24,250 bases of DNA from an uncultured Oscillospiraceae bacterium (GTDB taxonomy: Bacteria; Bacillota; Clostridia; Oscillospirales; Ruminococcaceae): positions 1-24,250 of the forward strand of contig USOZ01000006.1 of assembly GCA_900556525.1 (NCBI GenBank), in the 5' to 3' direction. A program made the translations under genes and the position numbers. The notes beneath the pieces were generated by a model. The model saw only the letters and a program-made list of their open reading frames with translations, ran no database searches and was not told the origin of the DNA. The stretch's first letter is position 1; each line of letters opens with the position of its first letter. Of this stretch, positions 1-5,946 are shown in pieces.

Positions 1-241
1 CGTAGCCCATTTCAAAGAGAATTTCAGTAAGAAACTGCGAAAGACAAACCGTCTTTTGCGGAGCCGACTTTATTACCGTATCATTTACAGTTACAGGATA
101 CGGCGACGGTTCGCCGTTTTCAGGCGACGTTGTTACCATGACGGGCAGCGCGTCGGGAGTATCGTCCGATTGCTGCACATTGTTATTGCAGCCGCAGAGT
201 ATCAAACAGCAAGCGGCGAGAAGAGCAAATATTTTTTTCAA
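1..241 (-). CDS. Substrate-binding lipoprotein of a siderophore/B12-type ABC transporter (N-terminal part, cut by window edge)
   Basis: Eighty codons are visible before the window ends. The predicted protein starts with a lysine-rich n-region and hydrophobic core (KKIFALLAACCLILCGC), a type II signal peptide with Cys in a near-lipobox (LCGC). A low-complexity Asn/Gln/Ser/Asp linker follows. Then comes a segment (VNDTVIKSAPQKTVCLSQF, continuing TEILFEMGY) that matches the opening strand and helix of the FecB/BtuF/FhuD-like periplasmic-binding fold, where the usual form is 'P.RVV.L.P..TEILFALG'. The start is taken as TTG at 241 because AAGGAGG sits about 8 nt upstream. An in-frame ATG at 268-266 lies inside the preceding gene and lacks that site. 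The start is 13 nt after the DUF815 ATPase stop, whose TAA overlaps the Shine-Dalgarno sequence, so the two are probably co-transcribed. The ligand cannot be told from this fragment. Confidence 0.78.
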   Translation of the reverse strand, partial: MKKIFALLAACCLILCGCNNNVQQSDDTPDALPVMVTTSPENGEPSPYPVTVNDTVIKSAPQKTVCLSQFLTEILFEMGY

Positions 242-254
242 ACAAGCGCCCTCC

Positions 255-1448
255 TTAAAGATTTTCATAATCAAGTCCAAGTTCAAGCCGCGATTGCAGC
301 ATATCAATGAACTGTCGTGCGGTTCTCGGAGATCGTCCGCACTTTTTGAGTGCAAAACGTTCGGCTGCCGTGTCCAGCTTATCTTCGGGCAGCTCAATGC
401 CTCTATCAGCTGCAATCTGATGAACAATATCAAGAAATTCGCTTTTGGCGGGCGTGCTGAATGTTATGTAAAGCCCGAATCGGTCGGCAAGCGACATATT
501 TTCGTCACGCGCGTCTGCCGCGTGCATTTCATCGCCGCTTCGTTCGGAAACAGTTTCCTTGAGAATGTGACGGCGGTTTGTTGTTGCATATAAAATGCAG
601 TTATCGGGCATAGCGACAACCGATCCTTCAAGCACTTGTTTTAAAAAGCTGTATCCCTCGTCGTTTTCACCGAATGTTATATCATCAATAAACAGAATAA
701 ATTTAAGCGGATTATCCTGTACAAGGCCATAAATACGGTAAATATTAAGGATTTCGCGTTTGGGAATCTGAATTACCCTAAGCGTGGGATACTGATTTAC
801 GAGCGCCTTTACCGTGCTGGATTTTCCGGTTCCTCTGTCGCCGTAAAGTAAAGCGTTGTGCGCTTTTTTACCGTTAAGGAAGCAAAGTGTGTTGTCAATT
901 ATCTTTTCACGCTGAACACGATAATTCTTGAGGTCCGAAAGGCGTATCGGATCAGGCTTACGAACGGGTATAAGCTCCCCATTTTCAAAACTAAACGCCT
1001 TATTTTCAGCAAATTTGCGGCTTCCGAAACGCTCGGCATATGAAATCACACTTTCGGTCGTTATCGCGGTTTTACCCGTTTCAAACTCAGGAAAATGCAG
1101 TTCGGAAGCCTCGGGAAAACGTTCGCATATAAATCCCGAAAGCTCCTGCGGTGTTTTTGAAGCAATTTCAGCCAAAACAGCTATATCGGAAGAAACCGAT
1201 TTATAAAGAATATCAGATTTTGAACTTATATATGCATTTATAAGCGGATTACCGCCGCCTGCCGCAAGAAAGAAAATATAATCGCTCAGCGTAAGGTTTT
1301 CGGAAAGCAGCCGTTCACAGACAGCCGAATATGAACGCAGCGCACCTTCGCAGTTATCGCAAAAAATCCCGCAAAAATCATGTATCAGCGGGTCGTTTTT
1401 ATACGCCGAACAGCACATAAGCGCCGCCGACAGATCAAGTTTATCCAT
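255..1448 (-). CDS. DUF815-family AAA+ ATPase
   Basis: A 397-residue cytoplasmic P-loop ATPase of the DUF815 family. An N-terminal helical region (about 1-170) precedes an AAA+ core. Walker A is GDRGTGKS at 203-210 and Walker B is FILFIDDI at 250-257. The sensor-1-like stretch is YATTNRRH at 287-294, an ADRFG segment with a candidate Arg finger is near 321-325, and a sensor-2-like GRSPRTARQF is at 371-380. The family's cellular role is not established. The ORF is open 27 codons further upstream, but that extension runs through a clear -35/-10 promoter (1549-1521). The ATG at 1448, with an AGAGG about 10 nt before it, is therefore preferred. The next gene (substrate-binding lipoprotein) starts 13 nt after the stop. 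The ATPase is unlikely to be that transporter's ABC subunit, because no ABC signature (LSGGQ) is present. Confidence 0.85.
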   Translation of the reverse strand: MDKLDLSAALMCCSAYKNDPLIHDFCGIFCDNCEGALRSYSAVCERLLSENLTLSDYIFFLAAGGGNPLINAYISSKSDILYKSVSSDIAVLAEIASKTPQELSGFICERFPEASELHFPEFETGKTAITTESVISYAERFGSRKFAENKAFSFENGELIPVRKPDPIRLSDLKNYRVQREKIIDNTLCFLNGKKAHNALLYGDRGTGKSSTVKALVNQYPTLRVIQIPKREILNIYRIYGLVQDNPLKFILFIDDITFGENDEGYSFLKQVLEGSVVAMPDNCILYATTNRRHILKETVSERSGDEMHAADARDENMSLADRFGLYITFSTPAKSEFLDIVHQIAADRGIELPEDKLDTAAERFALKKCGRSPRTARQFIDMLQSRLELGLDYENL

Positions 1449-1520
1449 AATAAAAAGCCTCTGATTCAGGGCAAAACCGCAATCTTGCCTTAGTAAAAGA
1501 TGTACAGCAATACACTTTAT

Positions 1521-1549
1521 ATTATACATGATTATGCGGGAAGTTTCAA
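1521..1549 (-). promoter_or_regulatory. Sigma-A promoter for the DUF815 ATPase - lipoprotein unit
   Basis: On the minus strand, TTGAAA (1549-1544) and TATAAT (1526-1521) are separated by 17 nt. Transcription would start near 1514, leaving a leader of about 65 nt before the ATG at 1448. This placement excludes the longer ORF start at 1529, which would overlap the -10 box. Confidence 0.7.
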
Positions 1550-1574
1550 GCCTTTTTGTAAAAAATCACAAAAA

Positions 1575-2519
1575 TTATTCAACAGTATAAATTGCAACAG
1601 ATGCGATAATAATGTTGTCTACTGGTTGGCTTTCTGCGCCGTCGCTACCTATTTCGGTTTTAACCTTTGATATAGCGTCAATTACCTCAAAACCCTCTAC
1701 CGTCTGTCCAAAAACGGTGTATCCGCCGTCAAGAAACGGTGTGCCGCCTACCTCGGCATATTTTGCGGAAATTTCATCTGTAAGCGTCTCGGACATTGCG
1801 CTTGCGCCATTCGCCATATTTGTGTAGGCCTCGCCGTTGGCCATATACGCGTTATAATAATCCGAACCCTTGTCGTATTTTTCAGCCTCCTGCTTAAACG
1901 CATTGCCATACTGCGAATAATAGTTCGCATACTGGTCATACATAGTCGAAATTTCGCTCTGCGGCTCTTTATTATTTACAATATAGAACTGGCAGGTATT
2001 GCTGCCGCCTGCGTTGGCATAGCAAAGCGCGCCGTAATAATGACGCATATCCGTGTTTATTTCACAGGAAAATTCGCCGCCGTCAGCCGCCGTTCCGCCC
2101 GTTCCGTCGCCGTTGAGAGAACCGCCCTGCATCATAAAACCATCTATTACGCGGTGAACGCTTTTACCGCTGTAATACCCCGAATTTGCAAGGTCAATGA
2201 AATTCTGCACACCGTACGGGACTTCCTCGGGGTAAAGCTTGACCTTTATATCACCGTAATTTTCAATGCTTATAACCGCATAGGTATCGCCTTTTTCAAG
2301 CGTTACCGTGCCGCTGTTTCCTCCGTTTCCGTTACCTTTGGTTACAGAAAATTTATCACCGTTTGCAGCAGCGTCGGCATTATCCTTTTCAGTCGTTGCT
2401 GCATTGCTGCCGCTCTCGGTCGCAGAAGGTTTATCGCTGTCTGAATTACAGCCGGAAAGCAGCATTGAAGTCGCACAAAGCAAAGCCAGTGCTACGGAAA
2501 TTCTTCTTTTCAATTTCAT
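1575..2519 (-). CDS. Cyclophilin-type peptidyl-prolyl cis-trans isomerase, lipoprotein
   Basis: A 314-residue extracytoplasmic prolyl isomerase, presumably anchored on the outer face of the membrane and helping secreted proteins fold. The signal peptide (KLKRRISVALALL...) ends in a perfect lipobox LSGC with Cys at 24. A Ser/Thr/Ala/Asn/Gly-rich linker (25-115) follows, then the cyclophilin domain from about 120. Recognisable blocks are HRVIDGFMMQGG (122-133, with the catalytic Arg), YANAGGSNTCQFYIV (167-181) and the C-terminal LDGGYTVFGQTVEGFEVID. Between the last two blocks is an insertion of about 70 residues rich in Tyr, Ala, Asn and Gln. The start is the ATG at 2519, preceded by AAAGGAGAT. 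The ORF is open upstream but that part overlaps khpA and lacks a signal peptide. The gene sits about 20 nt beyond a Rho-independent terminator, with no promoter visible between. Confidence 0.9.
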   Translation of the reverse strand: MKLKRRISVALALLCATSMLLSGCNSDSDKPSATESGSNAATTEKDNADAAANGDKFSVTKGNGNGGNSGTVTLEKGDTYAVISIENYGDIKVKLYPEEVPYGVQNFIDLANSGYYSGKSVHRVIDGFMMQGGSLNGDGTGGTAADGGEFSCEINTDMRHYYGALCYANAGGSNTCQFYIVNNKEPQSEISTMYDQYANYYSQYGNAFKQEAEKYDKGSDYYNAYMANGEAYTNMANGASAMSETLTDEISAKYAEVGGTPFLDGGYTVFGQTVEGFEVIDAISKVKTEIGSDGAESQPVDNIIIASVAIYTVE

Positions 2520-2539
2520 ATCTCCTTTCAAAAAGGCAC

Positions 2540-2574
2540 AAAAACCGTCCCGCAGAGGGCTGCGGAGCGGTTTT
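2540..2574 (-). terminator. Rho-independent terminator after khpA
   Basis: On the minus strand a GC-rich hairpin has arms AAAACCG..TCCGCAG (2574-2560) and CTGCGG..CGGTTTT (2556-2541), a loop of about 4 nt and small mismatches, with a short U-run (2544-2540). It lies between the khpA stop (2578) and the cyclophilin start (2519), so it should end or attenuate the ylxM-ffh-rpsP-khpA transcript. Confidence 0.75.
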
Positions 2575-2577
2575 CTG

Positions 2578-2811
2578 TCAGTCAATTTCAACCATAACTT
2601 TTTCGCTGTGCTTAACAGCGCCGGCGCGCATAATGGTACGGATTGCCTTAGCAATTCGTCCCTGCTTGCCGATTACTCTGCCCATATCGTCGGGAGCAAC
2701 GTGCAGATGATACACAACTGTTCCGTCCTCCTTGGGCTCGTCAACAGTAATTTCGACTGCCGATTCATCTTCGACAAGCTCGCCTACCATTGCGTATAAC
2801 AATTCTTTCAT
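2578..2811 (-). CDS. khpA: KH-domain RNA-binding protein KhpA (YlqC family)
   Basis: A 77-residue single KH-domain protein, the usual size for KhpA. The RNA-binding GxxG loop is GKQG at 48-51, inside VIGKQGRIAKAIRTIM. In other Gram-positives KhpA works with KhpB/Jag as an RNA-binding pair that influences cell length and division and binds many transcripts. Partner binding here is inferred from the family. It starts 25 nt after the rpsP stop, the common order in Firmicutes (ffh-rpsP-khpA). The rimM-trmD-rplS genes that often follow are absent, and a terminator and a cyclophilin gene lie there instead. Confidence 0.93.
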   Translation of the reverse strand: MKELLYAMVGELVEDESAVEITVDEPKEDGTVVYHLHVAPDDMGRVIGKQGRIAKAIRTIMRAGAVKHSEKVMVEID

Positions 2812-2836
2812 TGTAGCCTCCGCTTCGTTACGAACC

Positions 2837-3067
2837 TTACTTCTTTAAAAGCTTCTTAACGGTATCAGTGGGCTGTGCGCCGTTCTTGATCCACTGTTCA
2901 GCCTTTTCAGCGTCGATTTTAACAACTGCGGGTTCCTTTGTAGGGTCATAGTAACCGATTTCTTCGATAAAACGACCATCTCTGGGATAACGGGAATCAG
3001 CAACAACTACTCTGTAAAAAGGAGCCTTCTTAGCGCCCATTCTTCTGAGTCTGATTTTTACTGCCAT
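2837..3067 (-). CDS. rpsP: 30S ribosomal protein bS16
   Basis: A 76-residue protein with the bS16 signature: N-terminal [20 protein letters not shown], then [20 protein letters not shown], and a C-terminal basic helix ending KKLLKK. bS16 binds 16S rRNA early in 30S assembly. The ATG at 3067 is preceded by GGAGGTGAATTTAA. The gene lies between ffh and khpA in one transcription unit. The 55-nt gap from ffh contains a small hairpin closed by a GAAA loop but no U-run, so transcription should continue. Confidence 0.97.
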   Translation of the reverse strand: MAVKIRLRRMGAKKAPFYRVVVADSRYPRDGRFIEEIGYYDPTKEPAVVKIDAEKAEQWIKNGAQPTDTVKKLLKK

Positions 3068-3122
3068 TTAAATTCACCTCCATAAAATTATTTTTTGTAT
3101 ATTACGCTTTCGCGGTAATACC

Positions 3123-4478
3123 TTACATAAGACCGTTCATATCTCCGCCAAGACCTTTAAGCAGATTTCTTGGGAGTCTTCCCTTTTTCATCTTTCCGCC
3201 CATCTGCTTCATCATTTTCTGCATCATATCAAATTGTTTCAGTAGATTGTTGACATCTTCGACTCTCGTTCCCGAGCCTGCAGCAATTCTGCGCTTTCTC
3301 TTTGCGTCGATAAGCGAGGGACGTTCGCGTTCCTTTTTGGTCATTGAAAGAATAATCGCCTTTGTTCGCGGCATTTTTCTTTCATCAATATCTTCCTCTT
3401 TTATTTTTCCGCTCACTCCGGGGAGCATATTGAGGATCGAAGAAATACTGCCCATTTTTTCGATTTGTTCAAACTGGCTCAGCAGGTCGTTCATATCAAA
3501 TTTGTTGGACTGCATCTTCTTTGCGAACTTTTCTGCTTCCTTTTCATCAAAGCTGTCTTTAGCCTTTTCAATAAGCGAAAGCATATCACCCATTCCGAGT
3601 ATTCTGTTTGCCATTCTGTCGGGGTGGAACTGTTCAAGGTCGTCAATCTTCTCGCCAATACCTGCAAATTTAACCGGTTTTCCCGTTACAGCAAGTACGG
3701 AAAGCGCCGCACCGCCTCTGGTATCGCCGTCGAGCTTCGTGAGAATTACACCCGTTATATCGAGAAGTTCGTTAAAGCTCTTTGCGACATTTACAGCATC
3801 CTGACCTGTCATGGAGTCAACGACAAGCAGTATCTCGTTCGGCTGAACTTCCTTTTTAATGTTCTGAAGCTCGTCCATGAGCTGTTCGTCTATATGCAAA
3901 CGACCCGCAGTATCGAGAATAACAACGTCATATCCGTTGTCTTTCGCAAATTTTACACTTTCGCGTGCAATTTTTACGGGGTTCTCCTGCCCCATTTCAA
4001 AGACCTTAACGCCTGCCTTTTCGCCGACGACTTTCAGCTGGTCAATAGCAGCAGGTCTGTAAATATCGCAGGCAACAAGCAGCGGACGCCTGTTCATGCC
4101 CTTGAGATACTTTGCAAGCTTAGCGGAATGCGTCGTTTTACCCGCACCCTGAAGTCCGCACATCATAATGACGCAGGGCGGTTTTGAGGGAAATTCAATT
4201 CTGGCATTGGTTTCACCCATCAGCTTGCAGAGTTCATCGTGAACAATGTCGATAACCTGCTGAGCGGGAGTAAGACTTTCCATGACCTCTGAACCTACAG
4301 CACGGTCGGTCACGCTCTTCACAAAATCCTTAACTACCTTGTAGCTTACGTCGGCTTCGAGCAGCGCCATTTTTACTTCGCGCATTGCTTCGTTTACCGT
4401 TTTTTCGTTCAGTTTTCCGTATCCGCGAAGGTTTTTGAAAACCTTTCCGAGCTTTTCCGATAAGCCTTCAAATGCCAT
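3123..4478 (-). CDS. ffh: Signal recognition particle protein Ffh
   Basis: A 451-residue SRP54 GTPase that binds 4.5S/6S-like SRP RNA and delivers ribosome-nascent chain complexes to FtsY at the membrane. The N domain covers about 1-95. The G domain shows the P-loop GLQGAGKTT (108-116), DTAGR (189-193), TKLDGDTRGG (247-256) and FAGIGEK (271-277). The methionine-rich M domain (about 300-451) carries the RNA-binding stretch RRIAAGSGTRVEDVN and a run of MM/KQM residues typical of the signal-peptide groove. Full length, no damage seen. It starts 15 nt after the ylxM stop. That order is standard in Firmicutes, where YlxM modulates SRP. Confidence 0.97.
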   Translation of the reverse strand: MAFEGLSEKLGKVFKNLRGYGKLNEKTVNEAMREVKMALLEADVSYKVVKDFVKSVTDRAVGSEVMESLTPAQQVIDIVHDELCKLMGETNARIEFPSKPPCVIMMCGLQGAGKTTHSAKLAKYLKGMNRRPLLVACDIYRPAAIDQLKVVGEKAGVKVFEMGQENPVKIARESVKFAKDNGYDVVILDTAGRLHIDEQLMDELQNIKKEVQPNEILLVVDSMTGQDAVNVAKSFNELLDITGVILTKLDGDTRGGAALSVLAVTGKPVKFAGIGEKIDDLEQFHPDRMANRILGMGDMLSLIEKAKDSFDEKEAEKFAKKMQSNKFDMNDLLSQFEQIEKMGSISSILNMLPGVSGKIKEEDIDERKMPRTKAIILSMTKKERERPSLIDAKRKRRIAAGSGTRVEDVNNLLKQFDMMQKMMKQMGGKMKKGRLPRNLLKGLGGDMNGLM

Positions 4479-4493
4479 TGAAAATTCTCCTTT

Positions 4494-4835
4494 CTACAAG
4501 CGTTCCTTTATATTATCAATAATTTCGTTGATTTTTTTTAATTTATTTCTGTCGGAGATTTCAGAAGATGATATTTCATCTTCAAGTTCTTCCAAATAAC
4601 TGCGCATTTCGGAAAGGCGCTTCACTAAACCGAGCTGTTCTTCAAGCTCCGCAAGCCTCGCCTCCGCATTTTTTACGCAATTCATAACGCCCTGCCGCGT
4701 GATTCCCGTTTCCGCTGAAATCTCTCCGAGTGATAAATCATCTTCGTAATACATTTCAAGCGTTTCGCGCTGCTTATCCGTAAGAAGCGTCCCGTACAGG
4801 TCAAGCAAAAGCGTGTTGCGAAGATTTTTCGGCAT
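4494..4835 (-). CDS. ylxM: YlxM, putative SRP-associated helix-turn-helix protein
   Basis: A 113-residue sigma-70 region 4-like helix-turn-helix protein. LTDKQRETLEMYYEDDLSLG followed by EISAETGITRQGVMNCVKNA gives the HTH at about 20-62, and a charged coiled-coil tail extends to the end. YlxM is encoded next to ffh across Firmicutes, and in Streptococcus it has been shown to interact with SRP components. The start is the ATG at 4835, preceded by AGGAAGG. The open frame continues 32 codons upstream but through the promoter -10 region, so that part is not coding. It is the first gene of the ylxM-ffh-rpsP-khpA unit. Confidence 0.92.
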   Translation of the reverse strand: MPKNLRNTLLLDLYGTLLTDKQRETLEMYYEDDLSLGEISAETGITRQGVMNCVKNAEARLAELEEQLGLVKRLSEMRSYLEELEDEISSSEISDRNKLKKINEIIDNIKERL

Positions 4836-4859
4836 CGCGAAAGCCTTCCTTTCATAACG

Positions 4860-4881
4860 TGTAAACTCTTTTTCGTTTACA
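4860..4881 (-). repeat. Inverted repeat at the start of the ylxM-ffh leader
   Basis: A perfect 7-bp inverted repeat, TGTAAAC - 8 nt - GTTTACA. The predicted transcription start (about 4883) falls 1-3 nt before it, so in RNA it forms a 5'-terminal hairpin, and in DNA it could be an operator just downstream of +1. The half-site resembles part of a catabolite-response element, but the spacing does not fit one. Confidence 0.5.
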
Positions 4882-4889
4882 GCTTTTTC

Positions 4890-4918
4890 ATTATAACAAG
4901 AAAAAACGAATTTGTCAA
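4890..4918 (-). promoter_or_regulatory. Consensus sigma-A promoter for ylxM-ffh-rpsP-khpA
   Basis: On the minus strand a perfect TTGACA (4918-4913) and a perfect TATAAT (4895-4890) are spaced 17 nt. The leader is about 48 nt. The 16 nt around the -35 box (4925-4910) are identical to the same region of the rpoB promoter. Confidence 0.85.
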
Positions 4919-4996
4919 GCATTTTAAGCACATTTTACAATATAGATAAATGTACCCTTGTTAAATGCTGAAAATCCGTTTATTTTAACAATTATA

Positions 4997-5932
4997 TCAG
5001 CGTTTTGCGTGTTTTTTTGCCTTTACCCTAACTGTATTTTCTGAAACATCAAGCTCGGGAATACTCCTAAGAAAGCTCGATGTGCGGCTGAAACCGTAAT
5101 TTTTCAAGCTGAAATGCCGATGATTTTTGCGAAGCTCATCATACACGACTGACAAATTCCGTATTACCCCGCCGTTTTTCTCAATCATATCAGCAATCTC
5201 ATGCCTTACTGTTTCAAGGTCAACCTCGTTGCTGACCGACACGCTGTACCCATGAACATTCTTTTCCAATTTAAGTCTATGGCATTTTTCGCGGATAAAT
5301 ACGCTGAGCTGCGAATAGCCGTAGTTTCGCACGTCGAAATCAGTAAATTTCTGCTTCAGGAGCGAACCTATTTCCGACAAACCAAGCTCCTCGTTTGTTT
5401 CATCGGCAGTTATAAACGCAATTATCGCTTCCTCGATCTGCTCGACGGACGTTACGGCGTTCTCGTGTTTGCTGCGCCCCTGCTCATTCTTTGCTTCCTC
5501 GCCTGCTATCAGGTTAAGGTGAACAAAACGGTCGCAAGCCTTAACGAGCGCGGACGGAGTTTTCGCCTCACCCATTCCGATAACATACATTCTGTCCTCT
5601 CGCAGACGCATTGCGAGCTTAGTAAAATCGCTGTCGCTCGTAACAATGCAGAATCCGTCAACATTGCCGGAGTACAGAATGTCCATCGCGTCGATAACCA
5701 TTGTCATATCCGTCGCGTTTTTGCCTTTTGTGTAGGCAAACTGATGAACGGGCTGAATTGAATATTCCAACAATAGTGATTCGTTCCAATCGTAATTTTT
5801 CGACCAGTCGCCGTATATGCGACGAATCGAAACCGTTCCGTATGAATCGAGTTCATCAAAAATTATTTTTATATATTTAGCACTTACATTGTCCGCGTCA
5901 ATCATCAATGCAATATTAAGTTTTTGTTCCAT
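4997..5932 (-). CDS. NYN-domain putative RNase with two LOTUS/OST-HTH domains
   Basis: A 311-residue protein. The N-terminal NYN (PIN-like, LabA/DUF88 type) domain, about 5-140, retains the acidic residues expected for a metal-dependent nuclease: IDADN (Asp12, Asp14), ATDMTMVID (Asp75, Asp81) and TSDSDF (Asp100, Asp102). Two tandem LOTUS/OST-HTH domains follow (about 163-233 and 238-305), each with the repeated core 'NYG[YF]S...SxF' (FDVRNYGYSQLSVFI and FSLKNYGFSRTSSFL). LOTUS modules bind RNA (G-rich or G-quadruplex RNA in studied cases), so an RNA-processing role is inferred; the substrate is unknown. The start is the ATG at 5932, just after GAGGTG. The GTG two codons upstream is part of that ribosome site. 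It begins 14 nt after the glycosyltransferase stop and is probably co-transcribed with it. Confidence 0.88.
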   Translation of the reverse strand: MEQKLNIALMIDADNVSAKYIKIIFDELDSYGTVSIRRIYGDWSKNYDWNESLLLEYSIQPVHQFAYTKGKNATDMTMVIDAMDILYSGNVDGFCIVTSDSDFTKLAMRLREDRMYVIGMGEAKTPSALVKACDRFVHLNLIAGEEAKNEQGRSKHENAVTSVEQIEEAIIAFITADETNEELGLSEIGSLLKQKFTDFDVRNYGYSQLSVFIREKCHRLKLEKNVHGYSVSVSNEVDLETVRHEIADMIEKNGGVIRNLSVVYDELRKNHRHFSLKNYGFSRTSSFLRSIPELDVSENTVRVKAKKHAKR

Positions 5933-5946
5933 TTTCACCTCAGCGT

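Noticed and set aside
1530..1574. Possible terminator between the cyclophilin stop and the DUF815 promoter (TTTTTGT/ACAAAAA)
   Set aside because: The stem is almost entirely A-T with no GC-rich core, too weak to call as a terminator, and it overlaps the next promoter.
4958..4991. Inverted repeat TTGTTAAA/TTTAACAA between the NYN gene and ylxM promoter as a terminator
   Set aside because: An 8-bp A-T-rich stem with an 18-nt loop and no U-run; termination not supported.
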